Source: an uncultured Enterorhabdus sp. | GTDB taxonomy: Bacteria > Actinomycetota > Coriobacteriia > Coriobacteriales > Eggerthellaceae | Reading direction: 5' to 3' | DNA length: 64,000 bases | NCBI GenBank assembly: GCA_947649205.1 | Contig: CANSQM010000004.1 | Coordinates: 45,452-109,451 of the forward strand | In this document: positions 8,279-15,528 of the stretch, piece after piece | Layout: every line of letters starts with the position of its first letter | Numbering within the stretch: position 1 is the first letter of the stretch | Translations under genes and position numbers: made by a program | Notes under the pieces: model-generated | Databases searched by the model: none | What the model saw: the letters and a program-made list of their open reading frames with translations, nothing else | Told to the model about the DNA's origin: nothing

Positions 8279-8785
8279 ATGTCTCCAGAACTGATTTTCG
8301 CCACCGTGACCATTTCCCTGGCGCTCGTCTTCTACACCTGGGGCGTTTTCGGCGAGCGCCGCCATGGCACTCTGAGCCTGAAATACGTGTTGCTGTTCTG
8401 GGCCGGCCTGGCCTGCGACACCACGGGCACCCTCACCATGAGCCACATTGCCAGCCAATCGGCGGCCACTGGCTTCAGCATTCACGCCCTCACCGGCGTC
8501 ATCGCCATCGGGCTCATGCTCGTGCACGCCCTGTGGGCCACGATCACCTACCGCCGCGGCAGCCAGCGCGCCCAACAGCGCTTCCACACCTTCAGCACCG
8601 TGGTGTGGCTGGCGTGGCTCGTGCCCTACATTATCGGTATGCTCGTAGGCATTCCGGCCATCCACCTGCAAGCCGTCTGCGCCATCGGCACGAGCATCGT
8701 CGTCGTTTCGTTCCTGGCCCTCTTCCTGTTCACGAGGGACCGCCGCGGGAAAGATGGCGCGAGCGGCCACGCCCTCTCGCATTAG
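8279..8785 (+). CDS. Four-segment membrane protein, TIGR03987/HsmA-like
   Basis: The protein has 168 residues with about five hydrophobic segments: residues 4-24, 40-58, 65-90, 105-130 and 133-155. The start LIFATVTISLALVFYTWGVF and the following WAGLACDTTGTLTM match the small membrane proteins of TIGR03987. No biochemical role is firmly established for these. The tail is basic (TRDRRGK). The start at 8279 is placed by an AGGAAGGA ribosome site. It is divergent from a TetR gene with operators between, so it is likely induced by a small hydrophobic ligand. Confidence 0.7.
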   Translation: MSPELIFATVTISLALVFYTWGVFGERRHGTLSLKYVLLFWAGLACDTTGTLTMSHIASQSAATGFSIHALTGVIAIGLMLVHALWATITYRRGSQRAQQRFHTFSTVVWLAWLVPYIIGMLVGIPAIHLQAVCAIGTSIVVVSFLALFLFTRDRRGKDGASGHALSH

Positions 8786-8859
8786 GGAAGGCAGCACTTC
8801 CCCCGTCGGGCGGTTTGGCGTATGCTGGCTTTTCCCGCTGTCTCCTTGAAAGGACCGTC

Positions 8860-9498
8860 ATGGACATCGTCCTTGTGCAGAAGCGCACGCCAGAACTGAT
8901 GAGCCGGCTGTTCGCCCTGTGGCGCCGCTCCGTGGAGGCGACCCACGATTTCCTCGGCCCCGCCGACATCGACCGCATCGCCACCTATGTGCCCGACGCC
9001 CTGCAGGGTGTGAGCCAGCTGGCCATAGCCACTGACGGGACTGGCGCGCCCCTCGGTTTCGCCGGCGTGGATGGCGAAACCCTGGAGATGCTCTTCGTGG
9101 ATCCGTCCGCCCGGGGCCAAGGCATCGGCCGGACGCTCCTCACGTTCGCGGCACAGAGCCTGGGCGCACGCCTTCTGGACGTGAACGAGCAGAACCCCCA
9201 GGCCCGCGGCTTTTACGAGCACTGCGGCTGGCACGTTATCGGTCGATCGGAAACCGACGGCCAGGGCGAGCCCTACCCCTTGCTGCACCTGGAGCTACCG
9301 CCGAGCCCCGAGGAGCTGGCCAAGGCACGGCGCCAGATTGATTCCACCCTGCATAAGCTACGGGCCACCTTAGAGACCCTTGAGGCCAAGGACGATCCGA
9401 ACCGCTACAAATCCCAAATCACCCTGGCGCGCCGACGCATCCAGGCCTTCGGCCTTGCGAATCGCCTCATTGAACGCGAAATCAACCGCGAGGATTAA
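8860..9498 (+). CDS. GNAT-family N-acetyltransferase with C-terminal helical extension
   Basis: The protein has 212 residues from the ATG at 8860 (GAAAGGA upstream; TATGCT at 8821 is a possible -10). The GNAT core spans residues 1-150: LFVDPSARGQGIGRTLL is motif A, the acetyl-CoA pyrophosphate loop (Q/RxxGxG/A as RGQGIG), and ARGFYEHCGWHVIG is motif B. Residues 155-212 form a charged helical tail not needed for the fold. The substrate is unknown. The gene ends 4 bp inside the convergent membrane-protein gene. Confidence 0.85.
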   Translation: MDIVLVQKRTPELMSRLFALWRRSVEATHDFLGPADIDRIATYVPDALQGVSQLAIATDGTGAPLGFAGVDGETLEMLFVDPSARGQGIGRTLLTFAAQSLGARLLDVNEQNPQARGFYEHCGWHVIGRSETDGQGEPYPLLHLELPPSPEELAKARRQIDSTLHKLRATLETLEAKDDPNRYKSQITLARRRIQAFGLANRLIEREINRED

Positions 9499-10097
9499 TC
9501 GTCGATGAGCGGGTTGTGCACCATGCGCAGGCCGCGATCGAGCCCGGCCACGATGCCCAGAACCCCGAGCGTCGTGTTCAACCATTCCGGCAGCGGCAGC
9601 GTCGGCACCGAGAAGCCCAGGGGGAATCCCAGCCACGCCGCCCCATTCGCCAGGCTGTTCAGCAGGTGGGGAAATTGCGTGACGAGCGCGATGGCGAGCA
9701 CCGTCCAAGCCCCAACGGCAATGGCGCGGCTCGCCACGGGATGCTCGCGGTCGAAGGCGAACCGCAGTGCCTCGGCCGTACCCGGCAAGGGCAGCAGCGC
9801 CCGGGCCCGGCCACCCTCAACAAGGTGCGCCCGCTTCATGCCGTAAAGCGCCATGGCCGCCTCGATAACGGCCCCATCGCCCAGCGCGAATCGGGCCGGA
9901 GACTTCTGCTCGTCTACCAAGCGGCCATCGCGATAGAGGCGCACCTTCTCGCGAATATCGAAGAAGTCCACCTCTACCACGTAGGACGAGCCGCCGTGGC
10001 CGATGCCGAACAGACCCCGCCAGAATACGTCGGCCCCCTTGGCTGGACGCAAAAAATCGCCCGACTTCTGCCCGTTCTCGCATACCGTTAACTCCAT
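9495..10097 (-). CDS. Membrane protein of unknown function
   Basis: The protein has 200 residues. The N-terminal 115 residues are soluble with beta-like stretches (GGSSYVVEVDFFDIREKVRLY). Two or three hydrophobic segments follow at about residues 125-145, 150-165 and 170-190. The start at 10097 has GGAGG upstream. I do not recognise the family. It is divergent from a TetR gene, with a TAATAC/GTATTA palindrome 22 bp before its start, so that TetR probably controls it. It overlaps the end of the GNAT gene by 4 bp. Confidence 0.65.
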   Translation of the reverse strand: MELTVCENGQKSGDFLRPAKGADVFWRGLFGIGHGGSSYVVEVDFFDIREKVRLYRDGRLVDEQKSPARFALGDGAVIEAAMALYGMKRAHLVEGGRARALLPLPGTAEALRFAFDREHPVASRAIAVGAWTVLAIALVTQFPHLLNSLANGAAWLGFPLGFSVPTLPLPEWLNTTLGVLGIVAGLDRGLRMVHNPLIDD

Positions 10098-10118
10098 GGT
10101 GCCTCCGACTCTCTTTTA

Positions 10119-10134
10119 TAATACGAATGTATTA
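10119..10134. promoter_or_regulatory. TetR operator palindrome
   Basis: Perfect arms TAATAC and GTATTA with a GAAT spacer sit between the divergent genes at 10097 and 10213. A degenerate second copy (ATTACACTTGTATTA) follows at 10136-10150. Confidence 0.65.
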
Positions 10135-10212
10135 TATTACACTTGTATTAGAATGGAAGACCCTATCCGGCAACCGCGACGAACGCGCCGCGCCCTACCC
10201 CGAGGAGCACCC

Positions 10213-10875
10213 ATGCCCAAGATCATCGACGAGCAGGCTCGCCGCGCATCCATTGCCGAAGCCGTGTTGGCCATTGCCGCCCGCAGCGGCCTCGAAGCTG
10301 CCACCGTGCGCGCCGTGGCGGCGGAATGCGGGCTGTCCACGGGGGCCATTCAGCACTCCTTCCCCACCCAAGCCGCCTTGCAGCAATTCGCCATGGAGCT
10401 GATTGTGCAACGAGTCACCGAGCGCATAACGGCCCTGGACGGGCTGCCGGAAGACAACGACGGCGACGAAGCCACAGAAGCCATTGCCGCAATGCTCTTC
10501 CAGCTGCTGCCCCTCGATGATGAGCGGGAGGCCGAGGCCCGTGTGTGGGCCGCGTTCTCCACCGCCGCCCTCGTCAATCCAGCTTTGGCCCCCTACGCCC
10601 GCAAGATGGATGAGCTTCTGGTATCCTTCTGCCGCCGCTGCGCCGAACAGCTGGCAGCCGCATCGAGCAGCCGCGGCATCGGCGCCAACAGCGCCGCCAT
10701 AGCTGCCCCGGCATCGGCGCCCGCAATCGCCCCCGATGACCGCTCCCTTCAGGGCGCCCACCTGCACGCTCTGCTGGACGGCCTCACCCTGCACCTGCTC
10801 ACCGACCCCGCTACCGACCGCCGTCGCCAGGCCGAGGCCCTCGTGCGCTCTTTCCTGCGGCAGCTCGCGGCCTAG
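10213..10875 (+). CDS. TetR-family transcriptional regulator
   Basis: The protein has 220 residues from the ATG at 10213 (GAGGAGC ribosome site). The N-terminal HTH is SIAEAVLAIAARSGLEAATV then CGLSTGAIQHSFPTQAAL, as in TetR/AcrR. The C-terminal domain carries an alanine/serine-rich insertion at about residues 150-180 (AASSSRGIGANSAAIAA), likely a flexible loop. It is divergent from the membrane protein at 9495-10097 across a palindromic operator, and its end overlaps the convergent MFS pump by 4 bp. Regulation of the pump is plausible but not shown. Confidence 0.9.
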   Translation: MPKIIDEQARRASIAEAVLAIAARSGLEAATVRAVAAECGLSTGAIQHSFPTQAALQQFAMELIVQRVTERITALDGLPEDNDGDEATEAIAAMLFQLLPLDDEREAEARVWAAFSTAALVNPALAPYARKMDELLVSFCRRCAEQLAAASSSRGIGANSAAIAAPASAPAIAPDDRSLQGAHLHALLDGLTLHLLTDPATDRRRQAEALVRSFLRQLAA

Positions 10876-12617
10876 GACTCCCGACCCGCGCCCCCGTGGT
10901 TGATAGTCGTGGCGAGGGAGTGGTTCTTCAGGAACAGCATCATAATCAGGCACGCCAGCATCAGCGGCACGAACCAGAGGAACAGGGGCAGCAACGCATC
11001 GGAGTAGCCCTGGGCAATGACCATCTGCGTGGCCGTCGGCAGCTTGTCCACCACTTGGGGCGTCAACGTGGCGAGGGACAGGTTATCCACGTGGGAGATG
11101 CTCGCGGCCACATCGGCCGTCAGACGCATGGTGAACAGCGCCCCCACGAGCGCCGTGCCCACCGAGGCCCCGATCTGCCGGAAAAAGTTGTTGGCCGCCG
11201 TAGCCGTTCCCACCATGACGTGGGGAAATTCGTTCTGCACCACGAGCACCAGCAGCTGCATCCCCAGCCCCATGCCGAAACCGAGCACGAAGAGGTACAG
11301 CACCGGCACCCACAGAGCCGTATGCACCTCCAGGCGCGACAGCAGGAACAGGCCGGCGGCGCTCACCACGCACATGGCGATGAGCATGGGCTTATAGCGA
11401 CCCGTCTTCGAGGCGATCCAGCCGGTGGCCGTCGAGGTGATGAGGATGCCCGCGCTCGTCGCCGTGCACACGAGGCCGGCCACTTCCGGCGCGAGGTTGT
11501 CCACAATTTGGAAGTACGTGGGCAGGTAGTTGAGCGCCCCCATGAAGCTGATGTTCAGCAACAGCCCCGTGGCGGAGCAGAGTACGAAATTGCGATTGCG
11601 GAACAGACCCAGGGGAATGATGGGCTCGGCGGCGCGGCGCTCGATCAGCACGAACACCACCGCGGAACCGACGGCCAGGGCCACCAGGCCCATAAAGGGC
11701 AAACTGCCCCAGGGAACCAGCGTGCCGCCCCAGGCCATGGCCAACACCAGCGAGGTAACGGCCACGGTCATGGCCATCATGCCGGGCCAATCCAGGGGCG
11801 TGCGCCCGAAGGGCTTCTCGTCCTTGGGCAGCGTGAAGCCGAGCACCACCACGGCCAACAGGGCCACGGGCACCGTGAACCAGAAGATGCCGCGCCAACC
11901 CGTCACCTGCACGAACCAGCCGCCCATCACCGGCCCCAGCACATTCGACACGGCGAACACCGCGCCGATGATGCCCATGTACGTGCCCAGCTTGCGCGGG
12001 GGCACCACGTCGGAAAGAGCCGCCTGGGACAGGATGATGAGACCGCCACCGCCCAAGCCCGAGACGAGACGGCCGCCGATGAGCATCTCCATGTTCACGG
12101 CCAGCCCGCACAGCACCTTGCCCGCCGCGTACAGCCCAAGCGCGGTCATGAGCAGGCGCTTGCGCCCGATGAGATCCCCCAGCTTGCCATACACGGGCAT
12201 GGTAAGCGTGGAAGTGAGAATGTAGGCGGTGGACACCCACTGCATGATCTCCACGCCATTGAGGTCGCCCACAATGGTGGGCAGAGCCGTGGAGGCAATG
12301 GTCTCGGACAGCGAGCTGATGAACATGGCCAGCAAAAGCCCGAAGAATACGAGAGCGAGCGCACGGCCATGCAGCCCGTGGGATACGGGGGATTGCGCAG
12401 CGGTCGCGGGGCGGTCCGAGGGCGATTCGACAGCGGTTGGAGCCGCGCAGGAGGCAGATTGCGCGGCAGTCGCGGAGCGGCTCGACGCCGACTGCGCGGC
12501 GGCAGCGCCCGAAGTGGCCAACGGTTGCGCGGCGGTCGGGGCCTCGGAAGGGGCAGTATGCGGAGCGGCCGAGGGACGGCTGGCCGCCGAGGCAGCGGGG
12601 GAAGACGGTTCGGCCAT
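10872..12617 (-). CDS. MFS multidrug exporter, DHA2-type with 14 membrane segments
   Basis: The protein has 581 residues from the ATG at 12617 (GAAAGAAGA upstream). The first 85 residues are a low-complexity Ala/Ser/Pro/Thr-rich cytoplasmic tail with ATAAQS-like repeats, absent from ordinary EmrB/QacA proteins. The pump follows: motif A GKLGDLIGRKRLL between segments 2 and 3, and a motif C-like GPVMGGWFV in segment 5. Fourteen hydrophobic segments can be counted. DHA2 transporters export drugs or lipophilic cations using the proton gradient. A strong terminator at 12672-12706 separates it from the upstream MerR gene, so it has its own promoter. Its tail overlaps the TetR gene by 4 bp. Confidence 0.9.
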   Translation of the reverse strand: MAEPSSPAASAASRPSAAPHTAPSEAPTAAQPLATSGAAAAQSASSRSATAAQSASCAAPTAVESPSDRPATAAQSPVSHGLHGRALALVFFGLLLAMFISSLSETIASTALPTIVGDLNGVEIMQWVSTAYILTSTLTMPVYGKLGDLIGRKRLLMTALGLYAAGKVLCGLAVNMEMLIGGRLVSGLGGGGLIILSQAALSDVVPPRKLGTYMGIIGAVFAVSNVLGPVMGGWFVQVTGWRGIFWFTVPVALLAVVVLGFTLPKDEKPFGRTPLDWPGMMAMTVAVTSLVLAMAWGGTLVPWGSLPFMGLVALAVGSAVVFVLIERRAAEPIIPLGLFRNRNFVLCSATGLLLNISFMGALNYLPTYFQIVDNLAPEVAGLVCTATSAGILITSTATGWIASKTGRYKPMLIAMCVVSAAGLFLLSRLEVHTALWVPVLYLFVLGFGMGLGMQLLVLVVQNEFPHVMVGTATAANNFFRQIGASVGTALVGALFTMRLTADVAASISHVDNLSLATLTPQVVDKLPTATQMVIAQGYSDALLPLFLWFVPLMLACLIMMLFLKNHSLATTINHGGAGRES

Positions 12618-12671
12618 GGCGCGATCTTCTTTCGTGAGGGAGGGGCGGCAACTCCCTCGATTGTAGAAGAC

Positions 12672-12706
12672 GGAAGGGCCCGCAACGCCTGGTCGCGGGC
12701 CCTTCC
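12672..12706 (-). terminator. Rho-independent-like terminator of the MerR gene
   Basis: 12-bp perfect arms GGAAGGGCCCGC (12672-12683) and GCGGGCCCTTCC (12695-12706) flank an 11-base loop, just past the MerR gene stop. Confidence 0.75.
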
Positions 12707-12742
12707 TCAACGGATCGTTGCCGTCACGTCGCCGATCTGCTC

Positions 12743-13522
12743 TTACGCCTGCTCCGCGCACCAGGCCACGAGCGCATCACGCAGAAACGCCGTCGCCCCC
12801 TCGCCCGCTGCGTCGTCATAATAGGCCGTGAAACGCGGGTCGGCGACGTAACCCTCGGCCAGGGCACTGTGGGCCGCCGGACTGTAGGTACCCGGCCCCC
12901 AGTGCATCTGCAACCAGCGGGCGTGCATGGCGCAGAGCCTCTGCGCCTCGGGGCCTTCCGCCTTGCCAGTGGCCATCGCAGCGCGCAGCTGCTCCAGAAT
13001 GGCCGCGCCCAGGGCCTCGGCATCGTGCCATTCCGCCTCATCCATAGAGACCAGGCGCTCATTGGCCCCGTCCATGGCATCGTCCCCGTAGGCCTCGCGC
13101 ACCTCGGCGCCGTAGCGCTCCTCGTTCTCGGCAATGGCACGCTGTTTCATGCCCTCGAATCGTTCTGCATCAGTCATCGTAGTTCTTCCTTCCAGGGACG
13201 CGATGGTCTTCTCCACCGTTCCCACCAGGGTTTCCAGTTCTCGTTGTCGTGCACGCAACGTGGCAAGGTGATCGGTGAGCGCACTGTGGAAGTCGAAGGC
13301 CTCGTCGGCCAAGGCCGCGCCGATCTCGCCCAAGGTGAGCCCGCAGGATCGCAGTAGCAAAACCTGCTGGAGCCGGGCGACATCCGCGGAGTTATAGCGT
13401 CGGTAGCCGCTGGCGGTGCGCGCAGGCTTGAGCAGGCCCGCATCCTCGTAGTGATGCAGCGCCCGCACAGTCACCCCGGCCAGTTTCGCCAGTTGCCCCA
13501 CCGTATAGGTAACCGCTTCCAC
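12743..13522 (-). CDS. TipA-like MerR regulator with TipAS ligand domain
   Basis: The protein has 259 residues. Residues 4-70 are a MerR winged HTH: YTVGQLAKLAGVTVRALHHY, then GLLKPARTASGYRRY. A dimerisation helix (about 78-112) leads to a TipAS-type domain (about 125-259) with the typical MKQRAIAENEERYG, ARWLQMHWG and GYVADPRFTAYYD segments. Family members bind thiopeptides or other large drugs and activate their own transcription and that of pumps. Its own promoter (13557-13587) has the 19-bp spacer and dyad expected of MerR targets. The start has AAGGAG upstream. Confidence 0.9.
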   Translation of the reverse strand: MEAVTYTVGQLAKLAGVTVRALHHYEDAGLLKPARTASGYRRYNSADVARLQQVLLLRSCGLTLGEIGAALADEAFDFHSALTDHLATLRARQRELETLVGTVEKTIASLEGRTTMTDAERFEGMKQRAIAENEERYGAEVREAYGDDAMDGANERLVSMDEAEWHDAEALGAAILEQLRAAMATGKAEGPEAQRLCAMHARWLQMHWGPGTYSPAAHSALAEGYVADPRFTAYYDDAAGEGATAFLRDALVAWCAEQA

Positions 13523-13556
13523 CGTTGCTCCTTCCGTTTCCGCCTTGCCAAGACCA

Positions 13557-13587
13557 AGGATAAACCCTCACGCAACGGAAGGGTCAA
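13557..13587 (-). promoter_or_regulatory. MerR-type promoter with 19-bp spacer and dyad
   Basis: On the minus strand, a -35 TTGACC (13582-13587) and a -10 TATCCT (13557-13562) are separated by 19 bp. Within the spacer lies the dyad ACCCT (13564-13568) / AGGGT (13580-13584). The over-long spacer with ACCCTC...AGGGT is the hallmark of BmrR/TipA-like MerR targets, which the regulator untwists to activate. Confidence 0.8.
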
Positions 13588-13608
13588 GAGGGAAATTCTT
13601 CCATCGCC

Positions 13609-13645
13609 CAAAAAAGAAGAGACAGCCCCAAAGGACTGTCTCTTC
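13609..13645 (-). terminator. Rho-independent terminator of the molybdoenzyme operon
   Basis: GAAGAGACAG (13616-13625) and CTGTCTCTTC (13636-13645) form 10-bp perfect arms. On the minus strand they are followed by a T-run (the A-run at 13610-13615). It lies 94 bp past the NrfD stop. Confidence 0.85.
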
Positions 13646-13738
13646 CGCATGGAGGAGACGGCGAGAACATTGGCGCCGAGGATTCCCTCTGCGAGAAAGC
13701 CCTCGGCGCTCGTGCTTCGCCCCAACGCCTTAAGCCGG

Positions 13739-14896
13739 CTACTTCCTTAGCAGCTTCTGGCACAGCACCGTGAAGGCGCACAGGCCCAGGGCGAAGATGC
13801 CCACCGTGAGCGCGATCTCGGGCACCGTGGGAGCATACACGCCCGCCGTCGCCCACATATCAGCCGCATTGGCCTGGGCCGCGGTCGTGCCGAGCGTGAT
13901 GCCCGGACCCCCGGCGATGTTGGGCACCGCGAAGCCGGTGAACATGAGCCAGCAGCGCTTGCAGAACACACCCGTCACTACGAGCACCGAAGCCACGCCG
14001 ACCACCTTCATGTTGCGGCGGTTCCTCTCGAATACCAGCAGGCAGAAGGGAATGGCTAGGCCGCAGATCACTTCGAACCAGAAGAACGGAGCGGTGCCGC
14101 CAAACAGCAGCGTGTTGATCACGGCCATGCCACCCTCGGTGCCGTTGTAGGCGGTCGTCAGAATCTCACAGCCGATGAAGTACGCGTCCACGGCAATGCA
14201 CGTGCACAGAAGCCCCGCCAAGCTCGTGAGGAGTTCGTCCTTCGTTTCGAACACACCGCGAGAGCGCAGGCCAAGCAGAGCCAGCACCAGAAGCGCCAAG
14301 CCGGAATCGAGCGCGGAGGCCACGAAGATCGGCGCCAGGATGGCGGTATGCCACGCCTCGCGAGCCACTTCCAGACCGAAGATCCACGCCGTCACGGAGT
14401 GCACGAGGATGGCCACCGGCAGAGCGAAGCGCGACACCGCGGCCACTTTGGAAGGGTCGGCTTTGCTTGAAGTCATGAAGTACAGATACACCAGGTTGAT
14501 CACCAGGTAGCACGTGATCACAATCATGTCCCAGGCCAGAGGCGACATGAAGTTCAGCCCCGTGAACATGCGCCAGATGCGCTGGATGCCGCCGAGATCC
14601 ACGAGCACGCAGATGCCGGCGCAGCAGATGCACACGAGCGACAGAATAACGGCGGGCAGCGCCACGACCTTGTACTTCTTAATACCGAAGATGGAAGCCG
14701 AGGAGGCCACGATAAGGCCGCCGGCGGACAGGCCCACGAAGAACATGAAGCACGTGAGATACAAACCCCAGCTCGTGGAGTTGTTCATGCCCGTGATGCC
14801 GAGGCCGAACATCAGCTGATACACGTACACGCCGATGCCCACAAGAGCGATGGCGCCTGAGCCCACCACGAGCGGGTTTTTCATCAAAGAAGTCAT
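13739..14896 (-). CDS. NrfD/PsrC-type membrane anchor subunit
   Basis: The protein has 385 residues and is almost entirely membrane-embedded, with about ten hydrophobic segments. The start includes NSTSWGLYLTCFMFFVGLSA, and GGLIVASS matches the NrfD family (PF03916), which passes electrons from menaquinol to an extracytoplasmic Fe-S/molybdoenzyme pair. It is the last gene of a three-gene operon (molybdoenzyme, ferredoxin, anchor) with a 12-bp gap to the ferredoxin gene. The neighbours make it the quinol-oxidising anchor of this reductase. It ends before a good terminator. Confidence 0.9.
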   Translation of the reverse strand: MTSLMKNPLVVGSGAIALVGIGVYVYQLMFGLGITGMNNSTSWGLYLTCFMFFVGLSAGGLIVASSASIFGIKKYKVVALPAVILSLVCICCAGICVLVDLGGIQRIWRMFTGLNFMSPLAWDMIVITCYLVINLVYLYFMTSSKADPSKVAAVSRFALPVAILVHSVTAWIFGLEVAREAWHTAILAPIFVASALDSGLALLVLALLGLRSRGVFETKDELLTSLAGLLCTCIAVDAYFIGCEILTTAYNGTEGGMAVINTLLFGGTAPFFWFEVICGLAIPFCLLVFERNRRNMKVVGVASVLVVTGVFCKRCWLMFTGFAVPNIAGGPGITLGTTAAQANAADMWATAGVYAPTVPEIALTVGIFALGLCAFTVLCQKLLRK

Positions 14897-14908
14897 AACT
14901 CGCCTCCC

Positions 14909-15526
14909 CTAGCGAACGTAAAAGACTTGCGGGCGCGTGCCCTTCTCTTCCAACAGCACCTCGGCGCTCTGCTCGCGACGCAGGCGCGACACGGCGGAAT
15001 CCGGGTCGTCCAAATCGCCGAAGATGCGGGCATCGGCCGGGCAGCAGCGCACGCACATGGGCTCGTCGCCCTCGTCGGTGCGCTCCTTGCACAGCGTGCA
15101 CTTCTCCATCACGCCGCGGCCGCGCTCGGGTACGCGGGCGTCTCCATAGGAAGCGCCGGTCGCGCGCACCGGCTCGTTCCAGTTGAACGTACGGGCGCTG
15201 TAGGGGCAGGCGGCCATGCACATGCGGCAGCCGATGCACTTGTCGTAGTCGATTTCCACGCGGCCCTTATCGTCCTTATAAGTGGCACCCGTGGGGCACA
15301 CGCGCTCGCACGCCGGGTTCTCGCAGTGCTGGCATGCCAACGGCAGATACGTGCGCGAAAGGTTCGGATAGGTGCCCTCGGCACTATCGAAGCGCTCGCA
15401 CCCCTCGGTGAGCACGCGGTTCCACAGCATGCCGTCGGACACGTTGTTCTGCATCTTGCACGCCACGGCACAGGTGTTGCAGCCGATGCAACGGTGCAGG
15501 TTAATGCCAATAGCAAGTTTCGTCAT
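14909..15526 (-). CDS. DmsB/PhsB-type ferredoxin with four 4Fe-4S sites
   Basis: The protein has 205 residues. Four cysteine groups are seen: CIGCNTCAVAC near the N-terminus, CQHCENPACERVCP, CIGCRMCMAACP, and CTLCKER...CVRCCP, giving 16 cysteines as in DmsB, NrfC and PsrB. It has no signal peptide, consistent with export as a complex with the Tat-signal-bearing catalytic subunit. It lies 2 bp after the molybdoenzyme gene and 12 bp before the NrfD gene, so the three are translated together. Confidence 0.93.
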   Translation of the reverse strand: MTKLAIGINLHRCIGCNTCAVACKMQNNVSDGMLWNRVLTEGCERFDSAEGTYPNLSRTYLPLACQHCENPACERVCPTGATYKDDKGRVEIDYDKCIGCRMCMAACPYSARTFNWNEPVRATGASYGDARVPERGRGVMEKCTLCKERTDEGDEPMCVRCCPADARIFGDLDDPDSAVSRLRREQSAEVLLEEKGTRPQVFYVR

Positions 15527-15528
15527 GG

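Noticed and set aside
10896..12821. 641-residue plus-strand open frame
   Set aside because: It is antisense to the MFS gene. Its His/Gly/Arg-rich composition, lack of domains and absent ribosome site mark it as a GC-driven shadow.
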